Of a DNA stretch of 64,000 nt, positions 51,509 to 58,913 are shown in pieces; the stretch's first letter is position 1, and each line of letters begins with the position of its first letter. Source of the stretch: Bacteroidales bacterium (GTDB taxonomy: Bacteria; Bacteroidota; Bacteroidia; Bacteroidales; UBA12077); assembly GCA_021108325.1 (NCBI GenBank), contig JAIORB010000039.1:1-64000 (forward strand). Reading direction: 5' to 3'. The translations under genes were made by a program, and so were the position numbers. Below the pieces are notes generated by a model that did not search any database, was not told where the DNA came from, and saw only the letters and a program-made list of their open reading frames with translations.

Positions 51509-53047
51509 ATGAATCGTCGTTCGTTATTTATAAATACTTTTTTTGATATCCTTGCACTATTTGTTGCATTCTTTATCATGATATGGATTAAGCCGGCAAC
51601 AAAACGGGTCTATTTGCCTAATTATATTATTCCTTTCCTCATTTTTGCATTTACCTGGGTTATTGTTTCCTTATTAACTCGAAAATATTCTGCCCCCGAA
51701 CGCTTAAAGTTAAGTCGCGCCGTTCTGCATATAATAATTATCAACCTTTTAATAACCGGAATTGCAGCAATTTTAATGTTTATGTCAAGATCCGAGTTTT
51801 TTTCGCGGTTGGTTTTTGGTGGGATTATTATTTTAACCACACTTATCGAAATATTTTTTGCTTTTTGCGATTATTATATCTGTAATGCTAAAACAGGAGC
51901 CGATTCTTCAAAAGTATTTGAAGCCTATCAGCGTATTGCAGGGCGTCGTACTGAAGTTCCTGTCTCGGAGCTTTATCCCAAAGAATTTATTCTCGAGCCC
52001 GTACCCGAAAATATTAAAGAAACCATTGTCGAGGAATCCAGCCTGGAGGTTTTTCAATTTATTTCTGAAAATATCGATCTTAATATTCCTGATTATTCCA
52101 TACTTTCAACAACAACACAATTTAATATTGATAAACTTCAGGAAAATATCTATTTGAAAATTGTTAATCTTAAACGAATCAATGATATTCGATTTATAAA
52201 TAAGTTTTTCGAGTCAGTTAACCGTAAACTTATCGATAAAGGATTTTTTATCGGATGTGTCGAGACCAAAGATCAACGTAAACAAAGATTGTTAAAAAAA
52301 TATCCTCCTGTATTAAACCGGATTTATTATTTATTTGATTTTATTATTAAGCGGATATTTCCAAAATTTAATCTTACAAAACGTATTTACTTTTTTCTTA
52401 CACGTGGCGAAAACAGGGTGGTATCTAAGGCCGAAACTTTTGGCCGTTTATATTCCTGCGGATTTCGGATAGTAAATGAAAAAGAAATTCGCGGATTGCT
52501 CTATTTTGTAGCCACAAAAACCCGGGAACCTTTTTTCGATATGGAACCAACTTACGGTCCGCTGGTAAAACTAAGACGTATAGGTAAAAACGGGAAAATT
52601 ATTAACGTTTACAAATTACGAACCATGCATCCCTATGCAGAATATTTGCAGGAGTATGTGTATGATAAATCTGATTTACAAGAAGGGGGTAAATTTAAAG
52701 ATGATTTCAGGATAACTACCATAGGAAAAATTTTCAGAAAATTCTGGATTGATGAATTACCGATGCTCATTAATTATTTCAGGAAAGAAATGAAACTGGT
52801 TGGTGTTCGCCCTTTAAGTGAACATTATTTTAGTTTGTATAGCAAAGAATTACAAGAAAAAAGAATAAAAACAAAACCCGGTCTCATCCCTCCTTTTTAT
52901 GTTGATATGCCAAAAACTATAGAAGAAATACAAGCATCAGAATTAAAATACCTGGAAGCATATGAAAAACACCCTCTTCTAACCGACTGGAAATATTTCT
53001 GGAAAGCTGTGTGGAATATATTGTTCCGGAAAGCCCGTAGTTCTTAA
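51509..53047 (+). CDS. Initiating undecaprenyl-phosphate sugar phosphotransferase
   Basis: This 512-residue protein has a C-terminal bacterial sugar transferase domain (WbaP/PssA type) from about residue 325. The features are KLRTMHPYAEYLQEYVY, then WIDELPMLINYF, then KLVGVRPLSEHY, then KPGLIPPFY. It transfers a sugar-1-phosphate to undecaprenyl phosphate, the first committed step for the repeat unit. Four to five membrane helices occupy residues 10-130. The roughly 190-residue region between them lacks an obvious Rossmann GxGxxG motif, unlike WbaP/WcaJ, so the middle domain is unusual. Its location after the accessory modules shows that the locus extends this far. Confidence 0.88.
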   Translation: MNRRSLFINTFFDILALFVAFFIMIWIKPATKRVYLPNYIIPFLIFAFTWVIVSLLTRKYSAPERLKLSRAVLHIIIINLLITGIAAILMFMSRSEFFSRLVFGGIIILTTLIEIFFAFCDYYICNAKTGADSSKVFEAYQRIAGRRTEVPVSELYPKEFILEPVPENIKETIVEESSLEVFQFISENIDLNIPDYSILSTTTQFNIDKLQENIYLKIVNLKRINDIRFINKFFESVNRKLIDKGFFIGCVETKDQRKQRLLKKYPPVLNRIYYLFDFIIKRIFPKFNLTKRIYFFLTRGENRVVSKAETFGRLYSCGFRIVNEKEIRGLLYFVATKTREPFFDMEPTYGPLVKLRRIGKNGKIINVYKLRTMHPYAEYLQEYVYDKSDLQEGGKFKDDFRITTIGKIFRKFWIDELPMLINYFRKEMKLVGVRPLSEHYFSLYSKELQEKRIKTKPGLIPPFYVDMPKTIEEIQASELKYLEAYEKHPLLTDWKYFWKAVWNILFRKARSS

Positions 53048-53070
53048 GTTATAAAAACAGTAGAACCAAT

Positions 53071-53147
53071 TGTCATTCCCCGCTTGACAGAGAATCTTAA
53101 TAATGAAATACAATAAAATAAGATTTCCGATCGAGTCGGAAATGACA
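53071..53147. mobile_element. REPIN-like double hairpin, unit 1 (no gene)
   Basis: Unit 1 has a left half from TGTCATTCCCCG to GAGAATCT (53071-53097), a 23-bp AT-rich spacer and a right half, AGATTTCCGA/TCGGAAATGACA (53121-53147), with a perfect 7-bp stem. The outer ends TGTCATT/AATGACA are inverted repeats. The right half differs by one base from the one that follows the GIY-YIG gene at 53610. Confidence 0.8.
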
Positions 53148-53169
53148 CAAAAAGAATAAATAATACCAT

Positions 53170-53266
53170 TGTCATTCCCGTGAACTTTTTTCATGAGTGA
53201 AACGAGTAAAACGGGAATCTGAATATTTTACAATAAAAAAGATTCCGCATCAAGTGCGGAATGACA
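53170..53266. mobile_element. REPIN-like double hairpin, unit 2 (no gene)
   Basis: Unit 2 has a left half with stem TTCCCGT/ACGGGAA (53170-53220), a 19-bp AT-rich spacer ending in AAAAAA, and a right half with a perfect 8-bp stem ATTCCGCA/TGCGGAAT (53240-53266). Its outer ends TGTCATTCC and GGAATGACA are exact inverted repeats. The stems differ in sequence from unit 1 yet keep pairing, which indicates selection on structure or independent copies. Confidence 0.8.
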
Positions 53267-53283
53267 AAAGGCAACAATAGAAA

Positions 53284-53636
53284 TGTCATTCCCTGCTTGA
53301 CAGGGAATCTATAAGTAAAAAGCAAAATGTGGAACTATAATTTTTATGTTTACATTTTAACAAATAAAACAGATAAAGTTCTTTATATTGGTGTTACGAA
53401 TAATTTAGAAAGAAGAATTTACGAGCATAAGAATAAATTAGTACCCGGCTTTACCATGAAATATAACGTAAACAAATTGGTGTATTTTGAACATTTTGAG
53501 AATATTAATGATGCAATACATAGAGAAAAACAGTTAAAAAAGTGGAATAGAAAATGGAAAGAAGAGCTTATAAATAAAGCTAATCCTCAATGGAATGATT
53601 TATATAATAAGATTTCCGATCAAGTCGGAAATGACA
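53284..53636 (+). mobile_element. REPIN-like double hairpin carrying a GIY-YIG gene, unit 3
   Basis: The left half TGTCATTCCCTG/CAGGGAATCT (53284-53310, perfect 8-bp stem) and the right half AGATTTCCGA/TCGGAAATGACA (53610-53636, perfect 7-bp stem) are of the same type as the halves of units 1 and 2, but the spacer is a GIY-YIG gene. The ATG is 17 bases after the left hairpin, and the gene reads through the right hairpin. This is what an autonomous element next to its gene-less derivatives would look like. Confidence 0.75.
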
Positions 53637-53647
53637 ACAGACAATAA
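53327..53647 (+). CDS. GIY-YIG endonuclease of the double-hairpin element
   Basis: This 106-residue protein is a stand-alone GIY-YIG nuclease. FYVYILTN at residues 6-13 and LYIGVTNNLERRIYEHK at about 23-39 hold the two tyrosines and the arginine, and AIHREKQLKKWNRKWKEELI carries the later glutamate. Residues 95-103 (ISDQVGNDN) are encoded by the right hairpin of the element, with the stop 9 bases beyond it. It is the longest of the three GIY-YIG genes in the window and belongs to a different subgroup from the one at 20469. DNA cleavage at the flanking hairpins is a reasonable but untested role. Confidence 0.85.
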   Translation: MWNYNFYVYILTNKTDKVLYIGVTNNLERRIYEHKNKLVPGFTMKYNVNKLVYFEHFENINDAIHREKQLKKWNRKWKEELINKANPQWNDLYNKISDQVGNDNRQ

Positions 53648-53767
53648 AAAATTTGCTAAATTGCCAAAAGAATAATTACTCACCACTAAGGCACTGAGTA
53701 CACTAAGAACACTTAGTGCTCCCGAAAATTTTCGGGATTAGTGCCCTTAGTAACTAAGTGGTAAATA
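53648..53767. other. Spacer with palindrome before the Wzi-like gene
   Basis: The spacer carries the ACTAAG-type repeat also seen before gldA (cactaaggcactgagtac) and a perfect 16-bp palindrome CCCGAAAATTTTCGGG at 53721-53736 flanked by CTTAGTGC/GTGCCCTTAG. No promoter consensus is seen. Confidence 0.55.
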
Positions 53768-55375
53768 ATGAAAAAACAAATTTTATATATATTATTAATT
53801 ACAGTATCCCTTGCTGCAAAAACACAGGAAGTCTTCTACCACACTTCCAATAAAGATATTTACGAATTTTTAGACGAATTTGCTGCATTACAAGTTATCG
53901 ATATAAACACAATAGTAAAACCTTACTCGCGAATTTTTATTGCCAATAAATTAAATGAGATTCAGGAAAGTAATTACAATTTAACCAAACGCCAGCAGGA
54001 AGAGCTGACTTTTTACCTGAAAGATTTTAATAAAGAGTTATTGCCTAATAAAGATTTTGATAAACGATTTGATATTCTGTATTACAAAGATTCTTTATTT
54101 ACTTTTTCGGTTAATCCAATCCTAGGAATAGAATATTTCGTAAACGATAGTGGTAGTTTTTACCATCGCTGGAACGGAGCCGAAGCATTTGCATACATAG
54201 GAAATAACTGGGGATTTTATGCCAGTTTACGCGATAATCACGAAAGCGAATTTCTTGCTAAGGAAGATTTCTTAACTCAACGAATGGGTACCAATTATAA
54301 ACACAATGATGGTGGTGGCGATTTTAGCGAAATGCGAGGAGGCTTAACTTATTCGTGGAATTGGGGTAGTTTTGGTGCTGTAAAAGACCATTTTGAGTGG
54401 GGAAATAATTACAACGGGGCCAATATTTTTTCCGGTCGCACACCTTCTTTTGCACATATCAAACTGAATTTGAAACCTGTAAAATGGTTTGAATTTAACT
54501 GGGTACATGGCTGGCTTGTTTCCGAAGTAATCGATAGTGCCTCAACAATGACATTCACTAATGCTTATGGAACCGATCAACGAGATATAATGTTTAACAA
54601 ATATCTAGCCGCTAACTTATTTACTTTTAAGCCTTTTAAAAATTTCTATATTTCGGCCGGTAACTCCATAATTTATAGTGCTAATGGACCACAATTGCAG
54701 TATCTGATTCCGGTTATGTTTTATAAATCAGTTGATCATACTTATAATGCAACAGACAAAGCAGGACGAAATGTGGGGCAAAACTCGCAAATGTTTTTAG
54801 ATATCAGCTCCCGGAATATTAAAAAAGTACATCTCTCGGCATCCCTTTTTATTGATGAATTATCAACCAGTCGGGTTTTTAATGATACTGTCTGGAATTT
54901 CTGGAGTTTAAAAACCAGCATGCGCATCTCCGACTTAATTCCAAATACTTTTATTACTGCCGAATATACCAAATCGATGCCTCTGACCTATAAACATAAT
55001 ATTCCAACAACAACATTCGAGAGCAATGGCTATAACATAGGACACTATTTAATGGATAATGCTCAGGAAATATACCTGGCAATTCAGTATAAACCATTTA
55101 AAACATTATCATTGAAACTCGCATATTTACATGCAAAAAAAGGTAAAGATTATGACGATTTGGGCGGATCCCGTCTGGGCAATCCCTTTATGGATTCGGT
55201 AGAATGGGAAAATAAATCTTTCACATTCAGAGCAAGTTACCAGATAATTAATGATGGATATATCTTCATAAATTATTTGCATAGCAATATTTCCGGCGAT
55301 CAGGATAAATATACACCACCAGTGTTCCACGGGAAACAAAGCACTATATCGTTTGGTGCGAACTTTGGATTTTAA
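53768..55375 (+). CDS. Wzi-like capsule assembly outer-membrane protein
   Basis: This 535-residue protein has a signal peptide (MKKQILYILLITVSLAAKTQ) and a long beta-strand-rich body with features of the capsule-assembly Wzi family of Bacteroidetes: an N-terminal helical part followed by a barrel, YIGNNWGFYASLRDNHE, WGSFGAVKDHFEWGNN, and a C-terminal STISFGANFGF strand ending in phenylalanine. Wzi is an 18-stranded barrel that helps hold capsule at the cell surface. It closes the polysaccharide locus. The long region to wzx and wzy means it may be expressed separately. Confidence 0.75.
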   Translation: MKKQILYILLITVSLAAKTQEVFYHTSNKDIYEFLDEFAALQVIDINTIVKPYSRIFIANKLNEIQESNYNLTKRQQEELTFYLKDFNKELLPNKDFDKRFDILYYKDSLFTFSVNPILGIEYFVNDSGSFYHRWNGAEAFAYIGNNWGFYASLRDNHESEFLAKEDFLTQRMGTNYKHNDGGGDFSEMRGGLTYSWNWGSFGAVKDHFEWGNNYNGANIFSGRTPSFAHIKLNLKPVKWFEFNWVHGWLVSEVIDSASTMTFTNAYGTDQRDIMFNKYLAANLFTFKPFKNFYISAGNSIIYSANGPQLQYLIPVMFYKSVDHTYNATDKAGRNVGQNSQMFLDISSRNIKKVHLSASLFIDELSTSRVFNDTVWNFWSLKTSMRISDLIPNTFITAEYTKSMPLTYKHNIPTTTFESNGYNIGHYLMDNAQEIYLAIQYKPFKTLSLKLAYLHAKKGKDYDDLGGSRLGNPFMDSVEWENKSFTFRASYQIINDGYIFINYLHSNISGDQDKYTPPVFHGKQSTISFGANFGF

Positions 55376-55394
55376 TATATTATATATAAATGAT

Positions 55395-55470
55395 TGTCAC
55401 TCCCTGCCTGACAGGGAGTCTTAATAATTAAATAAGATAAAAGTCATACTTCGACAAGCTCAGTATGACA
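55395..55470. mobile_element. REPIN-like double hairpin, hybrid unit 4
   Basis: The left half TGTCACTCCCTG/CAGGGAGTCT (55395-55421, perfect 8-bp stem ACTCCCTG/CAGGGAGT) resembles the left half of unit 3. The spacer TTAATAATTAAATAAGAT resembles that of unit 1. The right half is the 27-bp hairpin GTCATACT...AGTATGAC (55443-55469) identical to the element at 1136-1162. It links the two hairpin families. Confidence 0.7.
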
Positions 55471-55632
55471 TCTTCTTCTCTATCATTTTTTTCTTTCTCA
55501 CTCATCTCTAAATAACCCTAATCATCCTTATTTTTTACATGTTCATCGAAAACTATTTGTATGGTTTTTATTTCGTCAGTTTCTTTGATAAAATCAGGCA
55601 ACTGAGCATTTAATGATAAAAATTATCAGAAT
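55471..55632. other. Non-coding spacer with possible minus-strand relic
   Basis: The minus strand from about 55615 down to 55515 has a short open frame ending in TDEIKTIQIVFDEHVKNKDD before a stop, with no start codon and a stop just upstream. It looks like the tail of a lost gene, but I cannot identify the family. The rest is low-complexity sequence. Confidence 0.3.
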
Positions 55633-55674
55633 AAACCCCGGAAACTTTTTATATTAAATTTGTTTCCTGGGTTT
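55633..55674. promoter_or_regulatory. Large inverted repeat before tetR (operator or terminator)
   Basis: AAACCCCGGAAAC (55633-55645) and GTTTCCTGGGTTT (55662-55674) are complementary at 12 of 13 positions and are followed by TTT. The loop contains a -7-like TAAATTTG (55655-55662). It could be a TetR operator bracketing a promoter, or a terminator ending transcripts from upstream. A second -7 box, TACATTTG, lies at 55682-55689, four bases before the ATG. Confidence 0.5.
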
Positions 55675-55681
55675 TTTAGTA

Positions 55682-55689
55682 TACATTTG
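55682..55689 (+). promoter_or_regulatory. Candidate -7 box of the efflux operon
   Basis: TACATTTG fits TAnnTTTG and ends only four bases before the tetR ATG, which would make the mRNA leaderless or nearly so. A competing box is in the loop of the upstream inverted repeat, which would give a short leader. Which one is used cannot be decided from sequence. Confidence 0.45.
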
Positions 55690-55693
55690 CGGC

Positions 55694-56323
55694 ATGAATA
55701 GAGAATTACAAAATATATTAGAAAAGGTTGGTGAGCTATATAACAAATATGGCATAAAAAGTGTTACCATGGATGATGTTGCCCGGGAGTTGGGAATATC
55801 GAAAAAAACACTTTATCAATTCGTTGAAAATAAAAACGAACTGGTAGAAAAAGTTTTAAATTATCTTTTAAATAAAAATGATTGCTCATTTAAAAAACTG
55901 GCCGACAAAAAATTAAATGCTGTTGAAGAGCTTCTGGAAGTTAGCATTCTTATTATAAAAACCATTAAGGAATATAACCCTTCAACTGAATATGACTTAA
56001 AAAAATACTACCCTGAACTATATAAAAAATTAAATGAAATCAGGAAAGAAAGAATGTATGATTCTGTTATAAAAAATATTATTAAAGGTAAAGACGAAGG
56101 CTTGTACCGCAATGATTTAGATGAAGAAATTATTGCAAAAATGCAAACCAGCCGATTTTTAAATATATCAACCGACCAGGTTATTAATAATGAAGAGGTA
56201 CTAAAACCACGATTTATTTATGAAATGTTTATTTATCATATCCGTGGAATGGCAAATAAAAAAGGAATTGAGACATTAGATAAAACATTAGATAAAATAG
56301 ATATTAAAGAGCATTTACAATAA
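55694..56323 (+). CDS. TetR/AcrR-family transcriptional regulator
   Basis: This 209-residue regulator has the N-terminal TetR helix-turn-helix at about residues 9-55 (YGIKSVTMDDVARELGISKKTLYQFVENKNELVEK). The C-terminal ligand domain is not conserved in sequence. It is the first gene of an operon with TolC, adaptor and RND pump genes, 13 bases upstream of the tolC-like gene, so it most likely regulates them together with itself. The large inverted repeat at 55633 is a candidate operator. Confidence 0.92.
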   Translation: MNRELQNILEKVGELYNKYGIKSVTMDDVARELGISKKTLYQFVENKNELVEKVLNYLLNKNDCSFKKLADKKLNAVEELLEVSILIIKTIKEYNPSTEYDLKKYYPELYKKLNEIRKERMYDSVIKNIIKGKDEGLYRNDLDEEIIAKMQTSRFLNISTDQVINNEEVLKPRFIYEMFIYHIRGMANKKGIETLDKTLDKIDIKEHLQ

Positions 56324-56336
56324 CATAAAATTCAAA

Positions 56337-57650
56337 ATGAAACACAAATTTTTAATTAAAACATTCCTGCTGATTATACTACCCTATGTGGTCTTATCAC
56401 AGCATGATAGCACGATAACATTAACATTAAATAATGCACATCAATATGCTATCACTAATAATCTAAACTTAGAAAATGCTAAGTTAGATATCGAATCGGC
56501 ACAAAAAAAAGTATGGGAAACTACAGCTATAGGCTTACCACAAATAAACGGGAAAATAGATTACCAAAATATTCCGGGTAAGATCCCTTCTTTTAGTTTT
56601 ATTGATTTTGAAACTGGCGAACCATCAGAAATGCCATTAGCTGTAAAAAACAGTGCAACTTATTCGATAACTGCTGCTCAATTAGTTTTTAGTGGTGAAT
56701 ATATTGTTGGTTTACAAGCATCAAAAACTTATTTGCAGATTTCAAAATTAAGTCATGAAAAGCAAGAAATGGATTTAAAAGCCGATGTTATAACCAGCTA
56801 TATCTCTATTTTAACTCTTGAACATAATCTTGGAATCGTTAATTCATCCATCGAAAACATGGAATCTCTTGTCAGGGAAACAAGACTTTTAAACAAACAA
56901 GGCTTTTTGGAATCTACAGATACCGATCAATTACAAATAAGCCTAAATATACTTATCAATTCTAAAAATACAATCCAAAGACAAATTGAAATATCATATT
57001 CATTATTTAAAATATTATTAGGTGCCGATATAAATAATACACTTGTTTTAGCTGATAATTTAGATAATATCTATAATCAAATTATTAATAAATCATATAA
57101 TGAAACCTTTGATATTGCAAACAATATTGATTATAAAATGATAAACAACCAGGTTAAAATATCAGAGTTATCGCTTAAACGTGAAAAAACTAAATATTTA
57201 CCTACCGTTTCTGCATTCTATAACTACCAGGATAAAACCGAAAAAGCATCTTTCGATTTTACAATTAATCATATTATTGGTGTTAGTTTAGATATGCCTA
57301 TATTTTCCAGTTTCCAACGAAATGCGGTTGTGCAACAAGCAAAAATTGATTATAAAAAATCATTTAACAACCAATATTTACTTGAAAATAATTTAAATAC
57401 TCAGGCACAACAACTTAGATACTATTTTCAGGATGCATTAGATAAATATAAAATGACAAAACAAAATGTTGAATTATCAAAAGATGTATTTGATAAAACA
57501 TCTAAAAAATATAAACAAGGAATGGTTTCAAGTATGGATTTAACACAAGCTAACTCAACTTATTTACAAACACAATCAGATAATACATCAGCACTTTTTG
57601 AATTATTTAAATCAAAAATCAAATTAGAAAAAATATTAAACGAATTATAA
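56337..57650 (+). CDS. TolC-family outer-membrane efflux protein
   Basis: This 437-residue protein has a signal peptide (FLIKTFLLIILPYVVLSQ) and two OEP repeats with long helical segments and NNLNLENAKLDIESAQ near the mature N-terminus. It would form the outer-membrane channel of the tripartite pump. Its stop codon is one base before the adaptor gene. The cargo of the system is not apparent. Confidence 0.9.
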   Translation: MKHKFLIKTFLLIILPYVVLSQHDSTITLTLNNAHQYAITNNLNLENAKLDIESAQKKVWETTAIGLPQINGKIDYQNIPGKIPSFSFIDFETGEPSEMPLAVKNSATYSITAAQLVFSGEYIVGLQASKTYLQISKLSHEKQEMDLKADVITSYISILTLEHNLGIVNSSIENMESLVRETRLLNKQGFLESTDTDQLQISLNILINSKNTIQRQIEISYSLFKILLGADINNTLVLADNLDNIYNQIINKSYNETFDIANNIDYKMINNQVKISELSLKREKTKYLPTVSAFYNYQDKTEKASFDFTINHIIGVSLDMPIFSSFQRNAVVQQAKIDYKKSFNNQYLLENNLNTQAQQLRYYFQDALDKYKMTKQNVELSKDVFDKTSKKYKQGMVSSMDLTQANSTYLQTQSDNTSALFELFKSKIKLEKILNEL

Positions 57651-57651
57651 A

Positions 57652-58896
57652 ATGAGAAAAATAATAGTATTCGCAATCGCAATCACAATGGTGGCATGTA
57701 GCCCATCACCAAAAAATGAAAATCTTGCAGAACTTACAGCCAGAAGAGATTCATTACAAAAGGAACAATCAAGCATTAAAACTCAGTTAAATGCAATTGA
57801 GGCACAAATTGCTGAAGCCGACACCATTATTAATCCTGATGATTTGAAGATATTAAAGCAAATCACAATGCAAAAAAATAAAATAGTAAAAATTGATAAA
57901 AAAATTATTGCACTTGAAAATAAAATGACAGCTAAAGATCAAAAGATTCTTTTGCCCGTTGCAGTAAAAGAAATGCAAAACGAACAGTTCGATCATTATA
58001 TTATTGCCTTTGGCGAAGTTGAAGCTAAAAATTATGCAATGATAAGCCCTGAAATGAATGGCCGAATTGAAAAAATTTATGTGACGAGAGGTCAAAGAGT
58101 TTCCAAAGGATCTTTATTAGTGATACTTAGTACCGATGCTCTTGATAAGCAAATTATTGGTGTTAAAAGCAACCTTGATTTTGCAACAACCACTTATAAT
58201 AAACAGGAAGCATTATGGAATGAAGGCATTGGTTCCGAAATTGATTTCCTGGCTGCAAAAAACACCAAAGAAACCTTAGAATCTCAATTAGAATCGCTTG
58301 AAGCACAAATTCGAATGTCGCAAATCAGAGCACCTTTTGATGGTATTATCGATAAAATTTTTCCTAAAAAAGGAGAAATGGCCGGACCCGCGTTTCCTGT
58401 TATCGAATTTGTAAATCTTAAAAAACTTACTATTAAAGCTGATGTTTCAGAAGCATATATTAATAAAATCGTGAATGGTCAAATTGTTGAACTAAGCTTT
58501 GCGTCACTACCTGATTATAGCATCAAAACTCCTGTTATACAGGTATCTAATGTAATCGAATCAACTAGTCGCACATTCGAAATAGAAATGGAAATAAATA
58601 ATATAGGTGAAAAAATAAAACCTAATATGGTTTCAACTATACACATAAATGATTTTTCATCTAATAAAGCATTTGTGGTACCTTCTTTAGTAATTCGTAA
58701 AGATATTTCAGGCAATTATGTATATGTTGTTAATAAGGTAAATAATGAGACCATTGTTGGTAAAAAATATGTTTCAACAGGTTTATCTTATGATGAAAAC
58801 ACAGTTATTAGCAAAGGTCTTAATGCTGGTGATAAAGTTATTGTTAAGGGGTTTCATCTTGTAAGCACAGGTGTACCGGTAAATGTTGTTGAATAA
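57652..58896 (+). CDS. RND efflux periplasmic adaptor (membrane fusion) lipoprotein
   Basis: This 414-residue HlyD/MFP adaptor has a lipobox at VACSP near residue 16, a long N-terminal coiled-coil segment (residues 22-95, rich in Glu, Lys and Leu), and then the lipoyl/barrel-sandwich part (GRIEKIYVTRGQRVSKGSLLVIL) and beta-barrel domains (RAPFDGIIDKIFPKKGEM). The coiled coil ahead of the lipoyl domain is longer than in AcrA. It links the RND pump to the TolC-like channel. Confidence 0.92.
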   Translation: MRKIIVFAIAITMVACSPSPKNENLAELTARRDSLQKEQSSIKTQLNAIEAQIAEADTIINPDDLKILKQITMQKNKIVKIDKKIIALENKMTAKDQKILLPVAVKEMQNEQFDHYIIAFGEVEAKNYAMISPEMNGRIEKIYVTRGQRVSKGSLLVILSTDALDKQIIGVKSNLDFATTTYNKQEALWNEGIGSEIDFLAAKNTKETLESQLESLEAQIRMSQIRAPFDGIIDKIFPKKGEMAGPAFPVIEFVNLKKLTIKADVSEAYINKIVNGQIVELSFASLPDYSIKTPVIQVSNVIESTSRTFEIEMEINNIGEKIKPNMVSTIHINDFSSNKAFVVPSLVIRKDISGNYVYVVNKVNNETIVGKKYVSTGLSYDENTVISKGLNAGDKVIVKGFHLVSTGVPVNVVE

Positions 58897-58913
58897 ACAA
58901 AAAAGAAACTGAC

